This document shows, in pieces, positions 36,018-45,186 of a DNA stretch of 64,000 bases. A model generated the notes under the pieces. It had not been told where the DNA came from and did no database searches. It was given only the letters and a program-made list of their open reading frames with translations. The DNA is from Dehalococcoidia bacterium UBA2158 (GTDB lineage: Bacteria > Chloroflexota > Dehalococcoidia > Lucifugimonadales > UBA3495): NCBI GenBank assembly GCA_002328185.1, contig DCWQ01000061.1:15752-79751 (forward strand). Direction: 5' to 3'. The translations under genes were made by a program, and so were the position numbers. Each line of letters starts with the position of its first letter. Within the stretch, counting starts at the first letter, position 1.

Positions 36018-36100
36018 GACCAGCCTCCATGTTAAGTTAGGTTGTTAAGCCTGAGCCCAACGCCTTGGTGTCTCCCCGATCCTTCCGTGGAAGGAGAGGT

Positions 36101-36117
36101 GTCTCTTTGCTCTCGTC
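36101..36117. repeat. Inverted fragment of the GAGAGCAAAGAGAC repeat
   Basis: GTCTCTTTGCTCTCGTC is the reverse complement of the first half of the repeat at 31696 and 58159, with one mismatch in 17. Confidence 0.5.
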
Positions 36118-36212
36118 CAGTGTTGGTGATTTAGCAACAAGATTCCTCGCCTGCAGCCTTAAAATGACCGAAGCGAGGCCGGGCCCGCGGCAGGGGAACT
36201 ATTCCGCTTCCC

Positions 36213-37859
36213 CTAAAATGCTCTGCGGTGGGAGAGTTCGGTTTCCTCGCTGGTGATGAATTCTAGAAGGACGGCCTTGCCTTCTTCCTCAGTGACCTTG
36301 CGGGCCCTCGTGAAGGCGGCGCTGATCTGGTTGGGGTCTTCGATGCGCTCGGCGTAACCGCCCATGGCCTTGCCCAAGTCGGCGTAGTGACCCCCCAGGT
36401 CCCGGGTGCCGTAGAGCCCGTGGGAGTCGGCCATCTGCCGGGTCTCAACGGCCATGGTGGAGTTGTTCAGCACCACGGTGATGATCGGGATATTGCTGCG
36501 GACGGCGGTCTCAAAGTCCAGCCCGACCATGCCGAAGGCGGCGTCGCCCATGAAGTTGACGCATACCTTCTCGGGAGCGGCCAGCTTGGCGCCGATGGTC
36601 AGACCCAGCCCGGTGCCCAGACCGTGGGACTTGCCCCAGCCCAGGTAGGTCCGGGGGCCGTTGGACCGGTAGAACGCGACAATCTGGTCGCGGGGGCTGC
36701 CCGAGTCATGGGTCACGACAGCGTCTTCCGGCGGGATGGTGTGCATGAAGTCCCAGATTACCCGGTAGGGTGTCATGGGGACCTCCGCGGAAGAGAGTTT
36801 GGCCCGCCATTGGCCGAGCCAGCCTTCCCGCTCGGTTTGCACCTCTTTGGCGGTAGACTGGTCGTCCTTGCGGCTGTCGCCTACGATCTCTTGGCAGGCT
36901 TCGATCATCTGGCGCAAGACCAGCTTGGCGTCGCCCACGACGGGAAGGTCGATGTTGTAGTCCTTGTTGATGTCGGAGGCGTCGTTGGTGGCTTGGATCA
37001 GCGTCTTTCCCGGGGGAAGGTTCATCGTCATGCCGTGCTTGGTCCAACTGGTCCCAACTCCGAACAAGAGGTCGGAGCGGCGGAGGAAATGATATGCGTG
37101 TCCCGACATTGTTGTGCCGGTGCTGCCCAGGGCCAGGGGATGGACCTCTGGGAAGGCGCTCTTGCCCAACAGGGTGCTGCAAACGGGCACTTGGAGCAGC
37201 TCAGCCAACTCCACCAGTTCATCGGTAGCCTTGCCGTACAACACACCCTGACCGGCCATGATCACCGGGTATTGGGCGGCGCACAGGGCCTTGGCGGCCG
37301 CCTCGACATCGGCGGGGTTGCCCTGGCTTGGAATCGGCCGGCTGGGCACGTAGTAGAACGACTCCTCGCTGACATCTTCCAAAGCTACGTCGGCGGGGAT
37401 CTCAACCGCCATGGGACCGCCCCGGCCCTGGCGCAGGCCGGCGAAGGCCCGACGCATGACATCTGAGGTGCGGTCGGCGGTGTTTACCTGCTCGACGGCC
37501 TTGGTTACGTCGGCATAGCTCTTCAGCGAACTGAAATGCGGGTTGATGCCGGCCCTTTCTCTCGGGTGGCCCAGCGGCAACAGCAGAATCGGTACCGAGT
37601 CGGAATAGGAGGTGGCGATGCCGGGGTAGGCATTCTCGGCGCCAGGGCCGTACTGCATGGCGAACACACCCATGTGGTCGCCATTAGTCACCCGACTTAA
37701 GCCATCGGCGATGCCCACGCCAACCCGCTCTTGGCGGCAGACGATGGGTCGGATGCCTCCCAACGCGGCTGCTTCGATGACCGGGGTCGTAGGAAAGCAC
37801 GGAAGGTATTGGACACCCTCCCGTTTGAGAATCTCAGTTATGGCTTCAATCGTATTCAA
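36213..37859 (-). CDS. Thiamine-diphosphate-dependent enzyme (acetolactate-synthase-like)
   Basis: A 548-residue ThDP enzyme with the three-domain pyruvate-oxidase/acetolactate-synthase layout. The cofactor-activating Glu is in CRQERVGVGIADGLSR near residue 45; the central domain runs about 180-320; MGDAAFGMVGLDFETAVRSN with a following VLNNS (near 455-485) is the ThDP/Mg motif, reading GDA rather than GDG. It could be a 2-oxoacid decarboxylase, carboligase or oxalyl-CoA-decarboxylase-type lyase; the CoA-transferase neighbours make the last attractive but unproven. Start TTG 37859 is chosen because AGGAGG lies 9 nt upstream and it matches the family N-terminus; the frame opens at 37985. Confidence 0.88.
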   Translation of the reverse strand: MNTIEAITEILKREGVQYLPCFPTTPVIEAAALGGIRPIVCRQERVGVGIADGLSRVTNGDHMGVFAMQYGPGAENAYPGIATSYSDSVPILLLPLGHPRERAGINPHFSSLKSYADVTKAVEQVNTADRTSDVMRRAFAGLRQGRGGPMAVEIPADVALEDVSEESFYYVPSRPIPSQGNPADVEAAAKALCAAQYPVIMAGQGVLYGKATDELVELAELLQVPVCSTLLGKSAFPEVHPLALGSTGTTMSGHAYHFLRRSDLLFGVGTSWTKHGMTMNLPPGKTLIQATNDASDINKDYNIDLPVVGDAKLVLRQMIEACQEIVGDSRKDDQSTAKEVQTEREGWLGQWRAKLSSAEVPMTPYRVIWDFMHTIPPEDAVVTHDSGSPRDQIVAFYRSNGPRTYLGWGKSHGLGTGLGLTIGAKLAAPEKVCVNFMGDAAFGMVGLDFETAVRSNIPIITVVLNNSTMAVETRQMADSHGLYGTRDLGGHYADLGKAMGGYAERIEDPNQISAAFTRARKVTEEEGKAVLLEFITSEETELSHRRAF

Positions 37860-38032
37860 TCGGGGCCGCCTCCTGCGAATTGGGTTATCGCTTAGGGTAA
37901 ATTTACTTCCAGGCTTTGCGAAGGAACCGTGCGTGAAAAAGAGCCCGGTTCTCAGCCCAGATTTTAGCCACGGGGAGTATAACACCGCTCAGGAGCGAGG
38001 GCATCAGTGCGGGATGGGACTAGAGCCCCTAT

Positions 38033-38135
38033 CGTTCGTCCTGAGCTCTGTCGAAGGGCGGGAATAAGTCACGTGCCTGTCCAAAACGCCATGGTTTAAA
38101 GCGACCGGTGGTTCGACGGGGCTCGCCACGAACGG
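38033..38135. repeat. Two interspersed repeats upstream of the ThDP enzyme
   Basis: 38033-38059 is the CGTTCGTCCTGA...GTCGAAGGGC unit (two differences from the copy at 10745). 38109-38135, TGGTTCGACGGGGCTCGCCA then CGAACGG, is a related TTCGAC/GCTCGCCACGAACGG unit. The 334 bp between the ThDP and ketopantoate-reductase genes hold nothing else obvious. Confidence 0.6.
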
Positions 38136-38193
38136 ACTTGGATAAGTCGACTGGTCAGAGAACCGCAGATTCTGGGACTCTGGAACGGCCTGT

Positions 38194-39153
38194 CTAAGAC
38201 CGGGAGTTCAACGCCTCAATGCGGACTGCTGCGGGTTTCAGTATAGCGTAGAGGAAATCGTTGGTGGGGGTGGGCACTTCTAATTCCCGGGCCATGCGGA
38301 CCACGGTGCCGGTCAGGCCCTCCAATTCCACGGGACGTTGGTCGGTGAAGTCCTTGGCCAGCGACGCGCGTCCTTGGCCGGGAAACCGGTCAAGCGAGTC
38401 CATGGCCCAGGCCAAAGAGTCAGGCATGATCGGAGCGCCCCGGGCCCGGCCCACGGCCAAGACCTCCTGAACGGCATCGCGGATCAGCGCCCTGGTTTCG
38501 GGCTTGGTACGCATCTCTTCATAAACGCAGTTGGCGGCGGCGCAGACGGCGGCCGAACCGGCGATGTAGGCAAACTTCTTCCATAGCATACCTGGCATGT
38601 TTTCATGGAGATTGACCCGCCAGCCCGCTTTCTGGAAACTCTGGAGCAGGTTCTCTCCGCGGCGGCTGATGCCAACCTTCATTTCGCCAAATGCGGCGAT
38701 GCCGGGCCCTCCCTGGGTGACCACACCGGGTTCAGAGATGCGGCCCTCCATATATGCTGAGCCGATCATCACATGTGCCTCGTCAATGGTCTCGGCCAAT
38801 ATTTCTCCATTGTCGATGCCGTTCTGCAGGGTCAACACCACGGTCTCCGGCCCGATCAACGGCGGGAGATGGCCCACGGCGTCCGAGTTGTGACACATCT
38901 TCACTGTGAAGAGAACCAGGTCTTGCGGTCCGAGTGCGGTCGTGTTGTCGGTGGCGTTGCCGGGCACGGTGAACGTGCCGTCTAATTGGCTCTCGATCTT
39001 CAGGCCGTTCGCTTTGATGGCCTGCAGGTGTGCGCCCCTGGCGATGAAGGTCACATCATGGCCGGCTTGGGCCAGCAGGCCGCCGAAGTAGCCGCCCACT
39101 CCCCCGGTCCCGATAACCGCCACTTTCACATTTTCGTTAGCATTTGAGTCCAT
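38194..39153 (-). CDS. Ketopantoate-reductase-family (ApbA/PanE-like) dehydrogenase
   Basis: A 319-residue NAD(P)-dependent 2-oxoacid reductase. VAVIGTGGVGGYFGGLLAQAGHDVTFIARG is the Rossmann nucleotide loop; TLQNGIDNGEILAETI near residue 108 and MLWKKFAYIAGSAAVCAAANC near 190 carry the conserved Asn and the active-site Lys (KK) of the PanE fold; the helical C-terminal domain with SLAKDFTDQRPVELEGLTG is typical. In these clusters PanE-like paralogues often act on other 2-oxoacids, so pantothenate synthesis is not assured. The following gene is an acyl-CoA ligase 50 bp away, same strand, upstream in transcription. Confidence 0.88.
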   Translation of the reverse strand: MDSNANENVKVAVIGTGGVGGYFGGLLAQAGHDVTFIARGAHLQAIKANGLKIESQLDGTFTVPGNATDNTTALGPQDLVLFTVKMCHNSDAVGHLPPLIGPETVVLTLQNGIDNGEILAETIDEAHVMIGSAYMEGRISEPGVVTQGGPGIAAFGEMKVGISRRGENLLQSFQKAGWRVNLHENMPGMLWKKFAYIAGSAAVCAAANCVYEEMRTKPETRALIRDAVQEVLAVGRARGAPIMPDSLAWAMDSLDRFPGQGRASLAKDFTDQRPVELEGLTGTVVRMARELEVPTPTNDFLYAILKPAAVRIEALNSRS

Positions 39154-39204
39154 TGGTCATAAATCTCCATTCCCGGAAAACAGTTGCCGCGCCGTTCTCT
39201 TATT

Positions 39205-40767
39205 CTACTGCCGGTTCTCCACCGGGTGGCCGAACGCTTCCCGTAGGTCACGTTTCAGCACCTTGCCCATCACGTTTCGGGGCAATTCTCCAACGAAGAC
39301 CACCGAACGGGGCCGCTTGTATCCTGCCATCTTGTCACGGCAGAATTCGATAACCTCACTTTCGGTGACCCGGTCGGAAAGGCCCACAACCACTGCCCTC
39401 ACTTCTTCGCCCCACTCAACGTCGGGCACGCCGATCACCGCCGCGTCGTCCAGTTTAGGGTGGGAGCGGAGCACTTGCTCCACCTCTTCGGGGGAGATCA
39501 TCTCTCCGCCGCGTTTGATGAAGTCCTTTGCCCGACCCGACAAGAATATGTAGCCGTCCTCATCCTGGTAGCCCAGGTCTCCGGTGTAGATCCAGCCGCC
39601 GCGAATGGTATCGCGGGTGGCCGATTCTTCCTGCCAATAGCCGGCCATCATCCGTGAACCTCGGGCGATTATCTCCCCTTGCTCGCCCATTGCCACCGCC
39701 TGTCCCCCTTCATCAACGATCGACACTTCAACGTCGTCCAAGGGCTTTCCAATGGACGTGAGCCGCTTGAGCTTGGTCTCAATCTCCTCCGGGCTGCCGT
39801 CAAGCACATGGTCGTCCGGAGGGAGCATGGTGATGGTCGATGCGGTCTCGGTCTGGCCGAATGCATTGATGAACCGTGCGCCGGGGAACCTTCCGATTGC
39901 CTCACAGATCACTTCCAGGGGCATGGGAGCCGCGCCGTAGGTGATGACGCTAAGGGACGACAGGTCGAAATCGGCGAATTTCGGATGCTCCATCAGGTGC
40001 TTCAACATGGTCGGCACCAGCATCGCCCGGTTGGCCTGGTTCTCTTGTGCCAGCCGCAGCCATTCTTCGGGCTCGAACTGCCGCATCACCACCAAGGTTC
40101 GGCCGCCGTAGACCGCGGCCAGGGCGGCTTGGAGTCCGGCGATGTGGTAGAAGGGAACGGTTATCAGGTTGCTCTCTTCCACTTCCGGGTCGGCCGGCTC
40201 CACGGTGGCCAATAGATAGGAGGAGAAGCTGTCGTGGGTCAGCATCACGCCTTTGGGCACCCCCGTGGTGCCGGCGGTGAACATGATAACCGTGGTGTCT
40301 TCGTCACCGGCCTCAGGGAAGTGCATCTGGTCGGGTGACGACTCTGCTAAAAGGGTTTCGTAGCTCTTGTTGCTACCATTGGTTTCGCCGTCCAGCAGGA
40401 TTATTCCCTCAGACGAACGGCTGCCTTCCGGCACCAGAGACAGGTACCTCTCGCCGAGGAGCAGGCAGGTTGGCTGGGCGATCTCCAGCATCTGGGCCAG
40501 CTCGTCGGTCTTGGCCCGAAAGTTGATGGGCACGTAGATGGCGTCCAACTGGGTCGCCGCGAAATAAGCCTCGATGCACTGGTTGGTATTGACCTGCATG
40601 GTCGCCACTCGGTCTCGGGGCCCGACCCCGAGCTCAGAGAGGCCGTTGGCCAGCCGGTTGACCCGCTCCGCCAGCCCCTCGAAGGTGATGGTCTGGCCTT
40701 CGAATATAACCGCGGGGCGGTCGGGAACGATGGCCCCGGCAATCATCAAAAATTCAGAGGTGTTCAT
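39205..40767 (-). CDS. AMP-forming acyl-CoA ligase
   Basis: A 520-residue acyl-adenylate-forming enzyme, activating a carboxylic acid with ATP and CoA. The P-loop TVIMFTAGTTGVPKGVMLTH lies near residue 158, the FINAFGQTETAS motif near 302, YTGDLGYQDEDGYIFLSGRAKDFIKRGGEMISPEEVE near 395-430, and the catalytic Lys in LPRNVMGKVLKRDLRE near 502. It resembles long/medium-chain ligases; the substrate is unknown. It sits downstream of two crotonases, a PHP gene and upstream of the PanE-like gene in a leftward run, consistent with a beta-oxidation-like pathway. Confidence 0.93.
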   Translation of the reverse strand: MNTSEFLMIAGAIVPDRPAVIFEGQTITFEGLAERVNRLANGLSELGVGPRDRVATMQVNTNQCIEAYFAATQLDAIYVPINFRAKTDELAQMLEIAQPTCLLLGERYLSLVPEGSRSSEGIILLDGETNGSNKSYETLLAESSPDQMHFPEAGDEDTTVIMFTAGTTGVPKGVMLTHDSFSSYLLATVEPADPEVEESNLITVPFYHIAGLQAALAAVYGGRTLVVMRQFEPEEWLRLAQENQANRAMLVPTMLKHLMEHPKFADFDLSSLSVITYGAAPMPLEVICEAIGRFPGARFINAFGQTETASTITMLPPDDHVLDGSPEEIETKLKRLTSIGKPLDDVEVSIVDEGGQAVAMGEQGEIIARGSRMMAGYWQEESATRDTIRGGWIYTGDLGYQDEDGYIFLSGRAKDFIKRGGEMISPEEVEQVLRSHPKLDDAAVIGVPDVEWGEEVRAVVVGLSDRVTESEVIEFCRDKMAGYKRPRSVVFVGELPRNVMGKVLKRDLREAFGHPVENRQ

Positions 40768-40783
40768 CTATCAACTCTCGTAT

Positions 40784-41509
40784 TTAACTAACTAGGCGGG
40801 CCGTTACACGACCTTCAAGTTCCAATGCTCCGGGCAGGTCCAAGTCCATCCCTTGTCGGAGCAACCGTTTCAGGGCCGCCATTGCTTCAGGCGGCAACTC
40901 GGCCAAACTCTCGGCCAACCGCCAGGCTTCTTCCCGCAACGACTCCGGTAGAGTCAGCCGGGTCACCAACTTCATAGATAGGGCTTCTTCCGCCTCGATG
41001 CGCCGCCCAGTCAGCAACAGGTCTAAAGCCCTCGAAAGGCCCGCCGCCCTAGGCAGCGTCTGGGTGCCACCGGCTGCTGGGATCATCCCCAGTTGGACCT
41101 CCGGCAGAGCGAAAATCGCGCCGGTGGCCGAGATCCTCAGATCGCATAAAATGGCGATCTCCAGGCCGGAGCCGATGCAGAACCCGTGCACCGCGGCCAC
41201 TGCGGGTTTGCCCAAGTTTACCAGTTGCCCCCAAACGTCCCTTTCCCAGCGCACCTGCCGGGCGATGACCTGGGACGGCGCGGAGCCAAACTCAGTCAGG
41301 TCGGCGCCGGCGCAGAACCCCGGGCCCTCGCCGGTGATCAACAGCGCCCGGATGTCAGAATCTTGCTCCACGGCCGATAATGCCTCGGAGAAATCGTCCC
41401 GCATCTGGATGTTATAGGCGTTCACAACCTGGGGGCGATTCAACGAAACATGGGCCACGGCGTCCCGTTTTTCGAATAGCAGTGTTTCGAAGGGTGGGGA
41501 AGAGGGCAT
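40784..41509 (-). CDS. Enoyl-CoA hydratase with intact catalytic pair
   Basis: A 241-residue crotonase. VSLNRPQVVNAYNIQM, ITGEGPGFCAGADLTE (first oxyanion strand) and HGFCIGSGLEIAILCDLRI are present. The GLEIA Glu matches Glu144 and the LPEV Glu matches Glu164 of rat crotonase, and GMIPAAGGTQTLPR follows, so true syn-hydration of a 2-enoyl-CoA is expected. It lies 6 nt after the stop of the PHP gene and 16 nt before the acyl-CoA ligase, one tight operon. Confidence 0.92.
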   Translation of the reverse strand: MPSSPPFETLLFEKRDAVAHVSLNRPQVVNAYNIQMRDDFSEALSAVEQDSDIRALLITGEGPGFCAGADLTEFGSAPSQVIARQVRWERDVWGQLVNLGKPAVAAVHGFCIGSGLEIAILCDLRISATGAIFALPEVQLGMIPAAGGTQTLPRAAGLSRALDLLLTGRRIEAEEALSMKLVTRLTLPESLREEAWRLAESLAELPPEAMAALKRLLRQGMDLDLPGALELEGRVTARLVS

Positions 41510-41515
41510 TTGGGG

Positions 41516-42061
41516 CTAACTCTGGGGTACGGCCCTGGCGTAAAGGTCGTCCAGTTCCACTTCTGTGTAGCGTAGGCCGATATTTTCCAAATTGTGGGCG
41601 TCGCTCACTTCCATCAGCATAAGGTCGTGCTCCGACGCCACCTCCGCCACCTGGTCCTTCCGGATGTGCCAGTTATGGATGTAGTTGTCGATCTCGATGG
41701 CGTGAATATCCGGCTCGATCAGTATCTCAGGAGAGTAATAGCCCGGATGGCAATACGTCCGGAAGACCCCGCCGCCGTCGGGCAAGAAAAGCTCGGCCAC
41801 CTGGTACTCGGCGAAGGGGTTGGCCTCGGGCCGAATCTCGATCTCCCAGCCCGGCAGGATGGTCACCTGTCCGGGGAAATATTTCTCCACCAGCTCGCGG
41901 AACTCCATGCCCCATTCTTTATTGTGATGGTCGGTGATTCCGATGCCGTCGATGCCCTTGGACTTGATCTGATTGACCACCTTTTCCGCGATCTCCACGG
42001 TCGGCGGCACAAAATTGAACGCCTCCCACACATGAGTGTGGAGGTCTAGTTTTAACTTCAC
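41516..42061 (-). CDS. PHP-domain metal-dependent phosphoesterase-like protein
   Basis: A 181-residue PHP protein. KLDLHTHVWEA gives motif 1 (HxH), ITDHHNKEWG near residue 42 gives motif 2, and CHPGYY near 101 and VSDAHN near 153 supply later metal ligands. PHP domains hydrolyse phosphoesters with a trinuclear metal site. The lack of polymerase or TrpH-like extra domains leaves the substrate open. Embedded between two crotonase genes on the same strand, an odd neighbour for acyl-CoA enzymes. Confidence 0.88.
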   Translation of the reverse strand: MKLKLDLHTHVWEAFNFVPPTVEIAEKVVNQIKSKGIDGIGITDHHNKEWGMEFRELVEKYFPGQVTILPGWEIEIRPEANPFAEYQVAELFLPDGGGVFRTYCHPGYYSPEILIEPDIHAIEIDNYIHNWHIRKDQVAEVASEHDLMLMEVSDAHNLENIGLRYTEVELDDLYARAVPQS

Positions 42062-42098
42062 AGAGTTTCCCTTTGTTTATAGGTAGTGGATGACATCA

Positions 42099-42920
42099 TC
42101 AGGAACCAGTGAACTCTGGCCCGCGTTTTTCAAGGAAGGATTTTAGCCCTTGGGCCCTATCCGATGTGGACTGCAGTATAACGTTCAGGTCGGCTTCCAG
42201 TCCCAGACCCTGCTCCAGAGAAAGGTCCATTCCCTTACCTGCCGCCTCCTTGGCATAGCGCGCCCCGATGGGGCCACCGGCGGTGATCTGCGCCGTAACC
42301 TCGGCTACCAGAGCACCCAGTTGGCCGGGCTCGGCCACCCGGTTCACCAGCCCGATGGCCAGGGCCTCTTTGGCGTCAACCATGCGCCCGGTGAGTAGCA
42401 TGTCTTGGGCCCAGGCCGGTCCCACCAGCCGGGGCAACCGTTGGGTGCCGCCGTCTTGAGGGAGAACGCCCTGCGCTAGGCCCTGGAACGCGAACCGTGC
42501 CGACGGCACGCAAATGCGCAGATCTCCGGCCAGGGCCAACTCCAGGCCAAGCCCGATGGCGTCGCCGGACAATACAACTAAGACAGGAACCAACAGTCCG
42601 GCCACCGCGGCGGCGGGATTACCGGCTGTTTCATTCCTGTCATCCACACTAAATGCATCACCATTGGCGGTCAGGACCACCAGCCGTAACCCGTCGTCTT
42701 CTGCGACCAGCCGGCAAGCGTCCACCAGGGCGCCAGCCATCTCTGCGTCGATCCGGTTGCCGTTATCCGGCCGGTCCAGCATGATGGTAGCGACTGTCCT
42801 GGTCCGTTCAAGTTTTATGGGATTATCAGGAATATCGGCGCCTTTTTCGGGCCTTCTGAACAAGATTTTCGAGAGGTGATAACATTGGGAATAGCCCCAT
42901 TTATATAATCCTCGCAACAA
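42099..42920 (-). CDS. Crotonase-superfamily protein with one catalytic Glu missing
   Basis: A crotonase-fold protein of up to 273 residues. LERTRTVATIMLDRPDNGNRIDAEM and VLTANGDAFSVDDRNE match the fold. GLGLELALAGDL keeps the Glu144 equivalent, but the Glu164 position reads FQGL rather than QPEI, so it is more likely an isomerase/hydrolase-type member or an impaired hydratase. The start is unclear: TTG 42920 is the outer limit and no good ribosome site exists; the conserved fold begins at about residue 35. It is divergent from groES, 148 bp away, and heads the leftward operon. Confidence 0.82.
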   Translation of the reverse strand: MLRGLYKWGYSQCYHLSKILFRRPEKGADIPDNPIKLERTRTVATIMLDRPDNGNRIDAEMAGALVDACRLVAEDDGLRLVVLTANGDAFSVDDRNETAGNPAAAVAGLLVPVLVVLSGDAIGLGLELALAGDLRICVPSARFAFQGLAQGVLPQDGGTQRLPRLVGPAWAQDMLLTGRMVDAKEALAIGLVNRVAEPGQLGALVAEVTAQITAGGPIGARYAKEAAGKGMDLSLEQGLGLEADLNVILQSTSDRAQGLKSFLEKRGPEFTGS

Positions 42921-42950
42921 CCTCTAAATACTAGGCCGGACACGTCAATC

Positions 42951-42979
42951 TTGACAAGGTCTTGTGCCCGTTCTACCAT
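42951..42979 (+). promoter_or_regulatory. Sigma70-type promoter of groES-groEL
   Basis: TTGACA (42951-42956), a 17 bp spacer and TACCAT (42974-42979). The predicted start of transcription falls inside the CIRCE operator just downstream. Confidence 0.8.
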
Positions 42980-42982
42980 AGC

Positions 42983-43009
42983 TTGGCACTCTCACTCCGA
43001 GAGTGCCAA
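42983..43009 (+). promoter_or_regulatory. CIRCE operator (HrcA binding site)
   Basis: TTGGCACTC, 9 nt, GAGTGCCAA: a perfect inverted repeat matching the CIRCE consensus (TTAGCACTC-N9-GAGTGCTAA) at all but one base per arm. It overlaps the transcription start of the groE promoter, so heat-controlled repression by HrcA is expected; hrcA is not in this window. Confidence 0.93.
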
Positions 43010-43068
43010 CCCTATCTGAGATTAATGCCGGGATGCTATATTCTCCGGCGAAATAGAAGGAGGCCACG

Positions 43069-43359
43069 GTGGCAAACTTTACTCCATTAGGAGAACGTGT
43101 GGTGGTGAAGCCCAGTGAGGGCGAGCAGACAACTAAGGGTGGAATCTACCTGCCCGATACCGCCAAGGAAAAGCCCCAAGAGGGCGAAGTCGTCGCAGTT
43201 GGACCTGGGAGGGTCAGCGAAGACGGCAGCCGGATTCCCATGGAGCTTGCCAAGGGAGACCGCGTCATCTACTCCAAGTTCGCCGGCACGGAATACAAAG
43301 ACGGCGATGACGAGCTTTTGATTCTCCGGGAAAGCGATATCCTGGCGAAGATCAGCTAA
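43069..43359 (+). CDS. groS: Co-chaperonin GroES
   Basis: A 96-residue GroES, the heptameric lid of the GroEL chamber. FTPLGERVVVKPSEGEQTTKGGIYLPDTAKEKPQEGEVVAVGPG includes the mobile loop (EGEQTTKGGIYLP); DRVIYSKFAGTEYKDGDDELLILRESDILAKIS is the standard C-terminus. The GTG start has AGGAGG 5 nt upstream. It is under a CIRCE operator and followed 98 bp later by groL. Confidence 0.98.
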   Translation: MANFTPLGERVVVKPSEGEQTTKGGIYLPDTAKEKPQEGEVVAVGPGRVSEDGSRIPMELAKGDRVIYSKFAGTEYKDGDDELLILRESDILAKIS

Positions 43360-43457
43360 CCGACCCGGGTTTAATTCAACCCCCCCAACAAATCTAATCC
43401 GGAAACAAAACAGGGCGGGCAGCAGCCCAGCTTTGACCTACCTACAGGAGGAACAGG

Positions 43458-45086
43458 ATGCCAGCAAAGAAGTTGGCCTACGCCGAGGAAGCCCGGAAGT
43501 CGCTCCGTATCGGAATCGACGTTCTGGCTGATTCAGTGAAAGTCACCCTTGGCCCCAAGGGCCGCAACGTGGTGTTGGACAAGTCGTTTGGCCCGCCCCA
43601 GGTGTGCAGCGACGGCGTTACCATCGCCAAAGAGATCGAACTGCCCGATTCATTTGAGAACATGGGCGCGCAGCTTCTAAAAGAAGCCGCCACCAAGACC
43701 AATGATGCCGCCGGCGATGGCACCACCACCTCCGTTGTGTTGGCCCAGGCCATCATTAACGAAGGCTTCAAGAACGTCACCGCCGGAGCGGATCCCATGG
43801 CCATCAAACGTGGTATCGAGAAGGCCGTTGCCTCCGTCGTTACGGAAGTCCAGTCCATGGCCCAGATCGTTGAGACCCGGGAGCGCATCGGCCAGGTGGC
43901 CAGCCTCTCAGCCCACGAAGAAGCCATTGGCGAGACCATCGCCGAGGCCATGGAAAAAGTCGGTAAAGACGGTGTCATCACCGTTGAAGAGTCCAAGGGC
44001 TTGGCCGACGAGATCGAATATGTTGAGGGGATGCAGATCGATCGCGGTTACATTTCCCCCTACTTCATCACCAACCCGGACCGGATGGAGTCGGTTATGG
44101 AAGACCCCACCGTAATCATCACCGATAAGAAGATCTCGGCCGTGGCCGATATGCTTCCCGCCTTGGAGAAACTGCTCCAGGTTGGCAAGAAGAACGTGGT
44201 GATCATCGCCGAAGACGTGGACGGCGAAGCCCTGGCCACCTTGGTGGTCAACAAGCTCCGCGGCACCCTCAGCGTTCTGGCGATCAAGGCCCCTGGCTTC
44301 GGCGACCGCCGCAAAGCCATGCTTGAAGACATCGCCATCCTCACCGGCGGCGCAGTGATCAGTGAAGAGACCGGACAGAAGCTGGACACAGCCACCATCG
44401 AGGACTTCGGTTCCGCCCGCAGCATCACGGCCACCAAGGACGAGGCCACCATCGTTGAGGGCAAGGGCTCCGAGGCCGACATCCAGGGCCGCATCAACCA
44501 GATCAAAGCCCAGATTGAAGACACTACCTCGGAATTCGACCGGGAAAAGCTCCAAGAGCGGATGGCCAAGCTGTCCGGAGGAGTTGCCGTGATCAAGGTC
44601 GGAGCAGCCACCGAGATCGAACTGAAAGAGCGCAAAGCCAGGGTCGAAGACGCCCTCTCCGCCACTCGTTCGGCGGTTGAGGAAGGCATCGTCCCCGGAG
44701 GCGGAGTCGCCCTTGTCCGCGCCAGCCGTGGCTTGGACAACCTAGTTGAAATCCCTGCCGATGAGAAGGTCGGTGTCAACATCATCCGCCATTCCCTCGA
44801 ACAGCCTCTGAAGCTGATCGTCGAGAACGCCGGATTCGAAGGTGCGGTTGTCCTCAACAACGTCAAACAGCAGGCCGACGACTACGGTTACGACGCCGAC
44901 ATCGGTGAATACGGTCCCATGATGGAACGTGGCATCGTCGATCCGGTCAAAGTGACCCGGTCCGCCCTGCAGAACGCGGCCAGCGTGGCAGCCATGGTGC
45001 TGACCACCGAATCCGTGATTAGCGAGATCCCCCAGGCGACACCGGCCATGCCGGCCATGCCCCCTGGTGGCGGGATGGACTTCTAG
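43458..45086 (+). CDS. groL: Chaperonin GroEL
   Basis: A 542-residue 60-kDa chaperonin, ATP-dependent folding of cytosolic proteins. VTLGPKGRNVVLDKSFG, the ATP-binding DGTTTSVVLAQAI near residue 87, GGVAVIKVGAATEIELKERKARVEDAL near 375-400 and EEGIVPGGGVALVRAS near 410 are all canonical. The tail ends in PAMPPGGGMDF, a Met/Gly/Pro-rich variant of the GGM tail. AGGAGG lies 6 nt before the ATG. A strong terminator follows at 45125. Confidence 0.99.
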   Translation: MPAKKLAYAEEARKSLRIGIDVLADSVKVTLGPKGRNVVLDKSFGPPQVCSDGVTIAKEIELPDSFENMGAQLLKEAATKTNDAAGDGTTTSVVLAQAIINEGFKNVTAGADPMAIKRGIEKAVASVVTEVQSMAQIVETRERIGQVASLSAHEEAIGETIAEAMEKVGKDGVITVEESKGLADEIEYVEGMQIDRGYISPYFITNPDRMESVMEDPTVIITDKKISAVADMLPALEKLLQVGKKNVVIIAEDVDGEALATLVVNKLRGTLSVLAIKAPGFGDRRKAMLEDIAILTGGAVISEETGQKLDTATIEDFGSARSITATKDEATIVEGKGSEADIQGRINQIKAQIEDTTSEFDREKLQERMAKLSGGVAVIKVGAATEIELKERKARVEDALSATRSAVEEGIVPGGGVALVRASRGLDNLVEIPADEKVGVNIIRHSLEQPLKLIVENAGFEGAVVLNNVKQQADDYGYDADIGEYGPMMERGIVDPVKVTRSALQNAASVAAMVLTTESVISEIPQATPAMPAMPPGGGMDF

Positions 45087-45124
45087 GAGTACAACTCCTT
45101 TTAGTATCCCGGCAATCAGCGCAA

Positions 45125-45164
45125 AAAAAGGCCATCCTTCCGCACGCGGAAGGATGGCCTTTTT
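45125..45164 (+). terminator. Intrinsic terminator of groES-groEL
   Basis: An 18 bp perfect stem (45125-45142 with 45147-45164) around a 4 nt loop CACG, with A's on the left and TTTTTATT on the right. Confidence 0.95.
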
Positions 45165-45186
45165 ATTAGCCCGGAACCGCCCCTTA

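Noticed and set aside
36387..37466. A 359-codon open frame antisense to the ThDP enzyme
   Set aside because: It is the shadow of a high-GC gene; the opposite frame has ThDP motifs, a ribosome site and family length, and this frame has no domain.
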